From contig NZ_CP031704.1 in the NCBI RefSeq assembly GCF_003428335.1, forward strand, positions 992,001 through 1,056,000: a stretch of 64,000 nt of DNA, read 5' to 3'. How positions within the stretch are numbered: the first letter of the stretch is position 1; each line of letters starts with the position of its first letter. The DNA is from Solimonas sp. K1W22B-7. Lineage in GTDB: Bacteria; Pseudomonadota; Gammaproteobacteria; Nevskiales; Nevskiaceae. The position numbers and the translations under genes are program-made. The notes under the pieces are model-generated. The model made no database searches, was not told where the DNA came from, and saw only the letters and a program-made list of their open reading frames with translations. Positions 57,707-64,000 of the stretch are shown here, piece after piece.

Positions 57707-58432
57707 ATGCCGCTGAGCCGCACCCTGCTGACGATTGCCGTGCTGGCCCTTGTGGGCCTGCAGCCGGCCGCGTCCAGTGCTGCTCCCGGGATGGATGCTT
57801 TCGCCAGTTGCCCGGAAGAGTCCGGACAGATGCGCCATGTCACCGCGCAGGTGCGCGAAATGTTCAGCGAAGCGAGCCGCATCTGTGCGCTCAACGCCAT
57901 TCCGGCCGACGCATGCGACGGTGCGGTGGCGGCGATCGACGTGCAACCGCTGGGAGCGGTGGCCCAAGGCCGCCTGGCGGTGGCCGCCGGCCTGCGCTGC
58001 GATGATGGCAGTCAGCGGCGCCTGCCGCTGTGGTTCCGGGTGGAAGCGCCGCAGCGCACGGCAGTGGCCCTGCATGCCTTGCGCAGCGGCGCGCTGGTGG
58101 TGCCTGAAGACTTCGAATGGACCGAACGCATGGCGCCGGTGTCGGGCGCGGCGCTGAGCCCGGACGGCTGGAACGCGGGCAGCCGGCGCCTGGCCCGTCC
58201 GCTGCGTGCCGGCGACGTGCTATTGGCCGCCGACCTGCGTGCGGTGTCGGCGGTGGAATCCGGCACGACAGTGCAGGCCGCCCTGGCCCAGGGAGGGGTG
58301 CGCATGAGGTTTGACGCTGTCGCCATGGGCGATGGCGCATCGGGCGATCGCATCCGTGTGAAGAGCCGACGTGGCGGCAGGTCGCTGCCGGCCCGTGTGA
58401 CGGGGAACAATACCGTGGAGCTGTTGCCGTGA
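57707..58432 (+). CDS. flgA: Flagellar P-ring assembly chaperone FlgA
   Basis: 241 aa with a clear Sec signal peptide (MPLSRTLLTIAVLALVGLQP then ...AASSA). The C-terminal half has the SAF-type domain: ALRSGALVVPEDFEWTERMA, then RRLARPLRAGDVLLAADLRAV, and the closing RVKSRRGGRSLPARVTGNN. FlgA works in the periplasm to polymerise FlgI into the P ring. It sits with flgH and flgI, as expected. Confidence 0.92.
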   Translation: MPLSRTLLTIAVLALVGLQPAASSAAPGMDAFASCPEESGQMRHVTAQVREMFSEASRICALNAIPADACDGAVAAIDVQPLGAVAQGRLAVAAGLRCDDGSQRRLPLWFRVEAPQRTAVALHALRSGALVVPEDFEWTERMAPVSGAALSPDGWNAGSRRLARPLRAGDVLLAADLRAVSAVESGTTVQAALAQGGVRMRFDAVAMGDGASGDRIRVKSRRGGRSLPARVTGNNTVELLP

Positions 58433-59016
58433 AACCGAACCGATCGATGCAGTGCCTGCTGCCCAGCCTGGTCCTGATGCTGGCCCATGCACCGGTCCTG
58501 CACGCCGACAACCTCTATGACGAGAAGAACTTCCGGGCACTGGCTGCCGATGTGCGCGCGAGGGATGTGGGCGATCCCGTGACAGTGCTGATCGTCGAGA
58601 ATTCCTCGGCCGAGAGCCGGGCCAACTCTTCGGAGGACGCGAGCTTCTCGCTCAATGCCGGCATCAAGGATGCGACCGGGCCGGCATCCGCGGGGCTGGA
58701 CATTGAATCCAACAGCGACGGCGCCGCTCACACTGCGCGCGGTGGCAACCTGCGCGCACAGGTCTCGGCGCGGGTGGAAAAGAAGCTGGACAACGGCAAT
58801 CTGTTCATCCGCGGCCGGCAGCGGATTCGCGTCAACGGCGAGGAGCAGGAAATCAAGCTTGAGGGCGTGGTGCGGCCCGTGGATATCGCCGGTGCCAACG
58901 TCGTGCTGTCCACCCGCATCATGGACGCCAAGATCGAATACAGCGGGCAGGGCTGGGTGTCGCGCACCCAGAATCCCGGGATCTTCCTGCGCTTCCTGCA
59001 GTTCCTGGGCCTGTGA
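58429..59016 (+). CDS. flgH: Flagellar L-ring protein FlgH, lacking a lipobox
   Basis: 195 aa, GTG start overlapping flgA (GTGA). The core matches FlgH: LYDEKNFRALAADVRARDVG, then VTVLIVENSSAESRA, RVEKKLDNGNLFIRGRQRI, EEIKLEGVVRP-type strands and DAKIEYSGQGWVSRTQNPG. FlgH normally forms the outer-membrane L ring as a lipoprotein. Here the signal peptide ends in APVLHA and the only nearby Cys (residue 9) lies before the hydrophobic core, so no lipobox is present. The protein is also shorter than the usual 220-235 aa. Confidence 0.9.
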   Translation: MKPNRSMQCLLPSLVLMLAHAPVLHADNLYDEKNFRALAADVRARDVGDPVTVLIVENSSAESRANSSEDASFSLNAGIKDATGPASAGLDIESNSDGAAHTARGGNLRAQVSARVEKKLDNGNLFIRGRQRIRVNGEEQEIKLEGVVRPVDIAGANVVLSTRIMDAKIEYSGQGWVSRTQNPGIFLRFLQFLGL

Positions 59017-60164
59017 CCATGCATATCAAGTTTCTCGTGTTCGCCCTGTCGGGATGCCTCGCGCTGGTGGCGCAGGGTGCTGCCGCCGTCGATACGGCGG
59101 TGCCGATCCGCCTGAAGGACCTGGTTCGCGTGGACAACGCGCGGCCCAACCCGCTGGTGGGCTACGGCCTGGTGATGGGCCTTGCAGGTACCGGCGACAC
59201 CAGCCGCAGCCGTGCGACTGCGCAATCGATCGCCAACACCCTCAATCGTCTCGGGGTGAACGTGGATCCGTCGTTGCTGAACAGCCGCAATACCGCGGCG
59301 GTGCTGGTGACCGCCTCGCTGCCACCGTTCGCCAACATCGGCGATCCGCTCGACATCAGCGTGTCCTCGCTCGGTGACGCCCGCAGCCTGGCCGGCGGTA
59401 CCCTGCTGATGACGCCGCTGCAGGGGCCCAACGACGTGGTGTATGCACTGGCCCAGGGGCCGGTCACCGTCGGTGGATTCCGCTACGACGCTTTCGGCAA
59501 CCTCGTGCAGAAGAACCACCCCACCGTCGGCATGATCAGTGCCGGCGCCACGGTGGAGAAGCGGATGATGACCGCGATCCTTACCGAGGAAGGGGCCTTG
59601 CATCTCATCCTGAAGGAGCCCGACTTCACCACCGCCGACCGTATCGTCGATGCCCTGCTCGACGAGTTCGGCAGCAACCGGCAGGGGACGGAAATCCTCG
59701 CCGCCGGACCGGACCGGATCGTTTTCCGCCTGACGCGCGGCGAGCAGCTGCAACTGGTCGACGTCCTGCGGCGGATCGAAGGGCTTACCGTGGTGCCCGA
59801 CCTGATCGCCCGGGTCGTGGTCAACGAGCGTACGGGCACCATCGTCAGCGGCGGCGACGTGCGCCTTGCGACCGCCTCGATCACCCACGGTGACCTGCGC
59901 GTCAATATCGAGACCGACTACCTGGTGTCGCAGCCAGGCTTTGTCTCGCGCACCGGCGGCGGCGTGCGCACCGCGATCGTGCCGGATACGACGATCACCG
60001 CGGCGGAATCGGCCTCCCAGACCGTCAGCGTGACTGCCGGCGCGACCGTCGCCGACCTGGCGTTGGCCTTGAGCCGCATCTCGGCGACGCCGCGCGATGT
60101 CATCACCATTTTCCAGGCTCTGCATCGCGCCGGTGCGCTGCATGCCGAGCTGATCATCCAGTAG
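59013..60164 (+). CDS. flgI: Flagellar P-ring protein FlgI
   Basis: 383 aa if started at GTG 59013, which overlaps flgH; ATG 59019, two codons later, is an equally good start. A signal peptide ends near GAAAVDT. Conserved parts: VRIDNARPNPLVGYG-like VRVDNARPNPLVGYGLVMGL, GTGDTSRSRATAQSIANTL, and NTAAVLVTASLPPFANIGDP, with the C-terminal block on ADLALALSRI...DVITIFQALHRAGAL. FlgI forms the peptidoglycan-associated ring around the distal rod. Its presence with FlgH implies a full trans-envelope structure. Confidence 0.95.
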   Translation: MTMHIKFLVFALSGCLALVAQGAAAVDTAVPIRLKDLVRVDNARPNPLVGYGLVMGLAGTGDTSRSRATAQSIANTLNRLGVNVDPSLLNSRNTAAVLVTASLPPFANIGDPLDISVSSLGDARSLAGGTLLMTPLQGPNDVVYALAQGPVTVGGFRYDAFGNLVQKNHPTVGMISAGATVEKRMMTAILTEEGALHLILKEPDFTTADRIVDALLDEFGSNRQGTEILAAGPDRIVFRLTRGEQLQLVDVLRRIEGLTVVPDLIARVVVNERTGTIVSGGDVRLATASITHGDLRVNIETDYLVSQPGFVSRTGGGVRTAIVPDTTITAAESASQTVSVTAGATVADLALALSRISATPRDVITIFQALHRAGALHAELIIQ

Positions 60165-60184
60165 TGTCCCCGAGCATAGAGCCC

Positions 60185-60562
60185 ATGAGCGACCCTCTCA
60201 GCAGTGTGACCTTCGACCTGGCGCTGGCTTCGCTGGATCTCAGCATGGCGCGCCATCGCCTGATCGCGGCCAACATCGCCAATCACGCTACCGCCGGCTA
60301 CGAGCCGCAGCGCCTGGATTTCGAGAGTCACCTGGCCGCGATCAACGCCTCGGCCCAGGCAGGCGCCCCTCAGGCCGATGTGCGCGAGCAGCTGCGTGCC
60401 CTGGTCGAGGGCCTGCCGGTGGAGGCGCAGGGCGGCCAGACCGTGCAGCTCGACGACGAGATCAACCAGTTGCTGACCAACACGCTGCACTACAACGCCG
60501 TGCTCACGGGCTTGGGCAAGCTCGGCGCCCTCAACAAGATCGCGATCGACGGAGCGCCCTGA
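60185..60562 (+). CDS. flgB: Flagellar proximal rod protein FlgB
   Basis: I choose ATG 60185, giving 125 aa; a GTG at 60164 overlapping the flgI stop would add seven residues. The sequence LSMARHRLIAANIANHATAGYEPQRLDFES is the FlgB version of the rod N-terminus. The C-terminal QLDDEINQLLTNTLHYNAV has the amphipathic helix of the family. FlgB starts the rod on the MS ring together with FliE. Its TGA overlaps the flgC ATG. Confidence 0.9.
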   Translation: MSDPLSSVTFDLALASLDLSMARHRLIAANIANHATAGYEPQRLDFESHLAAINASAQAGAPQADVREQLRALVEGLPVEAQGGQTVQLDDEINQLLTNTLHYNAVLTGLGKLGALNKIAIDGAP

Positions 60563-61005
60563 TGAGCGACTATCTCGGAATTTTCGACATCAGCGCCGCC
60601 GGCATGCGCACGGAGCGCCTGCGCCTGGAGGTCTCGGCGCTGAACCTGGCCAATGCCTACTCGGTCAAGGCGCCGGACGGCAGTCTCTACCGCCCGCAGC
60701 GTGTCGTCACCACCGCTGCCGGCGGTGGCGTACGGACCGATTTCGCCGTTCACATGGCCGAAGGGGACCTGGCTGCCGGCATGCCCTCGGCCGAAGTGAT
60801 CGACGCCGACGTGGCCCCGCGCCGCATGCAGCAGCCCGACCATCCCTATGCCGACAAGGACGGATTCATCGAGATGCCGACGATCGATCCGGCGATCGAG
60901 ATGAGCGAGATCATGACCGCCGTGCGAGCCTACGAGGCCAACGTCAAGGTCGTCAGCGCTGCCAAGGCGATGATGACCCGCGCACTCGAGATCGGAGAGC
61001 GCTGA
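60562..61005 (+). CDS. flgC: Flagellar proximal rod protein FlgC
   Basis: 147 aa. Motifs: FDISAAGMRTERLRLEVSALNLANAYS at the N-terminus (NLANA instead of the usual N(I/L)AN(A/V)-x-T, lacking the T-P/G end); PDHPYADKDGFIEMPTIDP; and the closing helix EMSEIMTAVRAYEANVKVVSAAK, which is very typical of FlgC. It overlaps flgB and fliE by one base each (TGATG). It is a rod subunit exported without a signal peptide. Confidence 0.93.
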   Translation: MSDYLGIFDISAAGMRTERLRLEVSALNLANAYSVKAPDGSLYRPQRVVTTAAGGGVRTDFAVHMAEGDLAAGMPSAEVIDADVAPRRMQQPDHPYADKDGFIEMPTIDPAIEMSEIMTAVRAYEANVKVVSAAKAMMTRALEIGER

Positions 61006-61316
61006 TGGCCATCGAATCGATCGCCGCCGTCGGCGCGGCAAGTGCTGCTGCCAGTTCCGCGCTGCCGGCCGCGGCCATCTCGCCGCTGCGCGAGCCCTCG
61101 ACGCTGTTCTCCGCGATCAGCGACCAGATTGCCATCACGGACCAGCGCATCCAGTCGGCCGACCAGTCGGTGAGGTCGCTGGCGGCTGGCGAGATCGAGG
61201 ATCTGCATGGCGTGATGCTGGACCTGGAGAAGGCGAAGCTGTCGCTGAGCCTGGTCGTTCAAGTCCGCAATCGCCTCCTGGAGTCGTACCAGGAAGTCAT
61301 GCGGATGCAGCTGTAA
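61005..61316 (+). CDS. fliE: Flagellar hook-basal body adapter FliE
   Basis: 103 aa. The N-terminal part is alanine-rich and low complexity; the C-terminal part has EIEDLHGVMLDLEKAKLSLSLVVQVRNRLLESYQEVMRMQL-type helices that define FliE, of which GEIEDLHGVMLDLEKAKLSL is the clearest. FliE links the MS ring (FliF) to the rod and is an early export substrate. It is followed three bases later by fliF. Length is normal. Confidence 0.93.
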   Translation: MAIESIAAVGAASAAASSALPAAAISPLREPSTLFSAISDQIAITDQRIQSADQSVRSLAAGEIEDLHGVMLDLEKAKLSLSLVVQVRNRLLESYQEVMRMQL

Positions 61317-61319
61317 TAC

Positions 61320-62744
61320 ATGAGCAAGGGTTCGACGAACATGTCGTTTGCAAAGTGGTGGGCCGCCCGGCCCGGACGCGACCAGCTGGTGATCGGCGGC
61401 GCAGTGTTCCTGATCCTCGCGGTCTTCGTAGCCGCCGTGGTCTGGTCGCTGGCGCCCCGGTACCGGGTGCTGCTGTCCAACCTCAGCGCGGTGGACGCCG
61501 CCAACATCGCCAATCAGCTGGCCCTGGAGCGGATTCGCTACAAGCTCGACGAGAAGCATGGTCGCCTGGAGGTGGCCGAGGACGATCTCGATGTGGCGCG
61601 GATGTACGTGATGGAGCGCGGCCTGCCGCAGAGCCGGCCGGTAGGCTTCGAACTGTTCGACGAGTCGGACTTCGGCATGACCGACTTCAACCAGCGGATC
61701 AACTACCAGCGCGCACTGGAAGGGGAGTTGACGCGCACGATCATGGCCCTGGACGAGGTCGATCACGCACGGCTGCATCTCGTGATTCCGGAGGTCAGCC
61801 TGTTCAAGCGCCAGGACGAAGTACCCAAGGCGTCCCTCACCCTGTCGCTGAAGCCCGGTGCGGCACTCAGCGCACGCAGCGTACAGGGCATCCAGAACCT
61901 GATCGCGTCCGCCGTTCCGGGCCTGGCGCCGGAGCGCGTGGCGATCCACGACCACCTCGGCGGTCCGCTGTCGACCGATGCCGCCGATCCCCTGTCCGGC
62001 GGGATCGTCGCCGCCCGTCTCGAGGCCAAGCGGAGCTACGAAGCCTATCTCTCGCGCAAGGCTCAGGAGGTGCTGGATCGCCGGTTCGGCGCCGGTTCGG
62101 CGGCTGTGATGGTCGACGTGGAGGTTGACCATGACCGCAAGCAGCTGACGCGCTCGGAGGTGATCCCGGTGCGTGAAGGGGTGACCGGTGCGGTTACCGG
62201 CCTGCGTTCGCTGCGCGGCGCAGCTTCGTCTTCGGAATTGATCGACGAGGACGAGGAGCAGCCGCGCCTGGCACCACCCAATGCCACCACCGAGGTGAAG
62301 TACGAGGTTGGCAGGCAGGAGGAGCGCATCGACGTCACCGCCGGGGCCATCCGGCGCATGACGGTCGGCGTGCTGGTGCCGGTGGGCACTGCGGCGGAGG
62401 AACGCCAGCGGATCGCGGATACGATCGCCAACGCCATCGGTCTGGATGCGGCCCGTCGCGGCGATTCGATCACCGTGCAGGAACTCGGAAGCGCGGCGGT
62501 CTCCCTGAGGATGGCCAACAGCCTCGCACCGGAGCAGGTATCGGCGCGCAGTGTCATCGACTGGCGGAATACAGCGCTGCTGGTGGCGGTCATCCTGGCT
62601 GCGCTGGCGTTGGTGCTGGCTCTCCATTCCTGGTACCGCAGCGGCGGCGGGCAGCTGTCCCAAGCCGAGCGCGAGCGATTGCTGGGCGATGTACGCAGCC
62701 TGCTCGAGCGGACGGATGCCCCTCCGGGGAGGCCCTTGCCGTGA
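61320..62744 (+). CDS. fliF: MS-ring protein FliF with short cytoplasmic tail
   Basis: 474 aa against roughly 550-590 in rotary flagella. Two membrane helices, near residues 22-45 and 418-440, enclose the periplasmic ring-building domains. Typical segments are VLLSNLSAVDAANIANQL, MYVMERGLPQSRPVGFELFD, QRINYQRALEGELTRTI and VIPEVSLFKRQDEVPKASLTL, with a collar region to about 410. After the second helix only about 35 residues remain, and I see no match to the FliG-binding end of FliF. The next gene is not a normal fliG. This points to a basal body with an altered or missing rotor connection. An alternative start is the Met at residue 8. Confidence 0.9.
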   Translation: MSKGSTNMSFAKWWAARPGRDQLVIGGAVFLILAVFVAAVVWSLAPRYRVLLSNLSAVDAANIANQLALERIRYKLDEKHGRLEVAEDDLDVARMYVMERGLPQSRPVGFELFDESDFGMTDFNQRINYQRALEGELTRTIMALDEVDHARLHLVIPEVSLFKRQDEVPKASLTLSLKPGAALSARSVQGIQNLIASAVPGLAPERVAIHDHLGGPLSTDAADPLSGGIVAARLEAKRSYEAYLSRKAQEVLDRRFGAGSAAVMVDVEVDHDRKQLTRSEVIPVREGVTGAVTGLRSLRGAASSSELIDEDEEQPRLAPPNATTEVKYEVGRQEERIDVTAGAIRRMTVGVLVPVGTAAEERQRIADTIANAIGLDAARRGDSITVQELGSAAVSLRMANSLAPEQVSARSVIDWRNTALLVAVILAALALVLALHSWYRSGGGQLSQAERERLLGDVRSLLERTDAPPGRPLP

Positions 62745-63232
62745 GTTCCGTCCGCTCGATCGCCCTGCTGCTATCGATGTTGCCCGCCGGTGACCGGCGC
62801 TGGCTGCTCGGGCAACTGGAGCCGGCGCAGCAGCTGCGTATCGAGCCCGAACTCAGGGCGGTGCTGCAGCTGCCGCCGGCCACGCGCCGGCGCGAGGCCG
62901 CCCGCGTTTCGCAAGGGCCCGTTCTGCAGGACCACCGGACCGCCGCGGATCCCCGCGAGCCCGATGAGTTGCAGCCGCTGATCGCGCGCCTGGATCAGGT
63001 GGAAGAATCGCGCATGACAGCCCTGTGGCGTGGCAGCCCGGACTGGCTGCTGCAGGCCTTCCTCTCGATTCATTCCTGGCGCTGCCGGACCGCGCTGCAG
63101 TCGCTGCTGCCGTCTTCGCGCGGTCAGCCGGTGGTGGCCCCGGCGCAGTCCGGGATGCTGCGGCGCAAGCTGCTCGAAGCGGTGCTCGCAGCGCTTGAGC
63201 GCAGCGGGCCGGTCGTGGGAGATCTGTCGTGA
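62741..63232 (+). CDS. Small unknown protein in the fliG/sctK position
   Basis: 163 aa, GTG start overlapping fliF (GTGA). It lies between fliF and fliH, where flagellar operons carry fliG (about 330 aa) and injectisome operons carry sctK between sctJ and sctL. The start RSIALLLSMLPAGDRRWLLG and following LEP..QLRIEPEL recall the FliG N-terminal helices, and SPDWLLQAFLSIHSWRCRTALQSLL recalls a FliG middle-domain helix pair. However, it is half length and has neither an EHPQ motif nor the charged C-terminal torque helix. It could be a reduced FliG or an SctK-like sorting-platform protein. I cannot name it safely. Confidence 0.7.
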   Translation: MSSVRSIALLLSMLPAGDRRWLLGQLEPAQQLRIEPELRAVLQLPPATRRREAARVSQGPVLQDHRTAADPREPDELQPLIARLDQVEESRMTALWRGSPDWLLQAFLSIHSWRCRTALQSLLPSSRGQPVVAPAQSGMLRRKLLEAVLAALERSGPVVGDLS

Positions 63233-63972
63233 CGTCCGTCATCAAGACCGCACGCATCTCGGAGACGCCCCTTTCCCTGGAGCGTTCGACACGGCAGGGC
63301 CAGGAGCGTCGCCCGCCGCAGCGTGAGCAGCCGATGGCTGTGCCCGCGCCGCGCGTTGAAGCGCGCGTCGCCGCCGAGGCGTTGGCCCCGGCCGTCCAGC
63401 TTTCCGCACCGCTGGCAGCAATGCCGGACTCGGCCGCGCTTGAAGCGGAGCGCCTGGAGCTGACGAGGCGCCGGGAGAAGGCCGAACGCGAAGGCTATGA
63501 GCATGGCTTGCGCAAGGCGGCGGTCGAGACTGAGCGCATCCGCAAGGAAGAGCTGCAGCGCCTGCGCGCGCTGGTCGAGGCGCTGGACGCCGAGCGCAAT
63601 CGCTTCGGCGGCAAGCTCGAGGATGCTGCGGTGGAGATCGTGTTCGAGTCGCTGGTGCGCCTGCTCGGGCGTGCGTTTGCCAGTTCCATGGGCGTTGCGT
63701 CCGCGGTGCGCGAGGTGATCGACCAGCACAGCGCCGGGCAGAAGACCCTGGCGGTGCGCATGGCGCCCTCGGACCTGGAACTGCTGGGGGAGACAGGCCT
63801 GGCTACCATCCGCAGCGGCCTGCGCGCCGAACTGCAGTTCGAGGCAGACGAAAGAATCCAGCCGGGCGGCTGCCTGATCGACATGGCATCCGGCAGTCTC
63901 GATGCGCGCCTGGACCTGCAACTGGAACGTCTGAAACAGGCCCTGCTGGACGCGCGGCGGTCGGGCGAGTAG
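63229..63972 (+). CDS. fliH: Export-ATPase regulator FliH (FliH/SctL family)
   Basis: 247 aa, GTG start overlapping the previous stop. The N-terminal 70 residues are proline- and alanine-rich and disordered-looking. A charged helix follows (about 73-130), with repeated EREGYEHGLRKAAVETERI-type heptads. The C-terminal globular part has VIDQHSAGQKTLAVRMAPSD, then ERIQPGGCLIDMASGSLDAR and LDLQLERLKQALLDA, the FliH/SctL stator fold. It holds the FliI ATPase at the export gate. The following start codon probably begins fliI. Confidence 0.88.
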   Translation: MTSVIKTARISETPLSLERSTRQGQERRPPQREQPMAVPAPRVEARVAAEALAPAVQLSAPLAAMPDSAALEAERLELTRRREKAEREGYEHGLRKAAVETERIRKEELQRLRALVEALDAERNRFGGKLEDAAVEIVFESLVRLLGRAFASSMGVASAVREVIDQHSAGQKTLAVRMAPSDLELLGETGLATIRSGLRAELQFEADERIQPGGCLIDMASGSLDARLDLQLERLKQALLDARRSGE

Positions 63973-63978
63973 CGATCC

Positions 63979-64000
63979 ATGCCTTTCGTCCGGTACGCCT
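63979..64000 (+). CDS. Start of the next operon gene, probably the export ATPase FliI
   Basis: An ATG at 63979, six nt after the fliH stop, opens a frame of seven codons (MPFVRYA) before the window ends. The identity is inferred only from the usual fliH-fliI order. Confidence 0.35.

Overview
The window is high-GC DNA from a gammaproteobacterium. The gene order ptsN-hprK-rapZ-EIIA-ptsH-ptsI-mgtE and the codon usage suggest the Xanthomonadales/Nevskiales side of the class; this is inferred from gene content and was not tested by a search.

Layout. (1) 1-5498, + strand: a regulatory PTS operon made of the ptsN end, a short HPr kinase, RapZ, a mannose-type EIIA, HPr, Enzyme I and the Mg transporter MgtE. 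No EIIB or EIIC is present, so the relay probably signals rather than imports sugar. (2) 5742-6940, - strand: a cobalamin-binding-like protein coupled to an SRPBCC protein. (3) 7029-7407, + strand: RNase P RNA (rnpB). (4) 7408-49625: two tandem giant RHS/YD-repeat polymorphic toxin loci. Each gene is about 20 kb (6,595 and 6,617 aa). Each protein carries seven copies of an interspersed beta-rich module, two PA14-like domains, LysM, a hydrophobic segment, a second LysM and a variable C-terminal tip. Tip 1 looks like a zinc nucleic-acid deaminase (HAE...CxxC) and tip 2 like a papain-fold enzyme (C...H...D). Each is followed by a small candidate immunity gene. The second locus begins with a duplicate of the rnpB 3' end and the RHS leader, and both loci end in the same approximately 280-bp block, so the arrangement looks like a tandem duplication of about 21 kb. 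An IS10-like transposase remnant sits between them. (5) 50221-64000, + strand: one tightly packed operon of two TPR proteins, fliQ, fliR, flhB, flhA, flgF, flgG, flgA, flgH, flgI, flgB, flgC, fliE, fliF, a small unknown gene, fliH and the start of the next gene, probably fliI.

The flagellar-type operon is unusual. FliF lacks most of the cytoplasmic tail that binds FliG, and the position normally held by fliG (or by sctK in injectisomes) holds a 163-residue protein. Two TPR genes head the operon and FlgH has no lipobox. It may encode a rod-and-ring flagellum-derived export machine rather than an ordinary rotary flagellum; the genes beyond the right edge would decide this.

The strongest candidates for something new are the deaminase-tipped giant RHS protein with its neighbour gene, the repeated module inside the RHS shell, and the FliG-poor flagellar-type operon.
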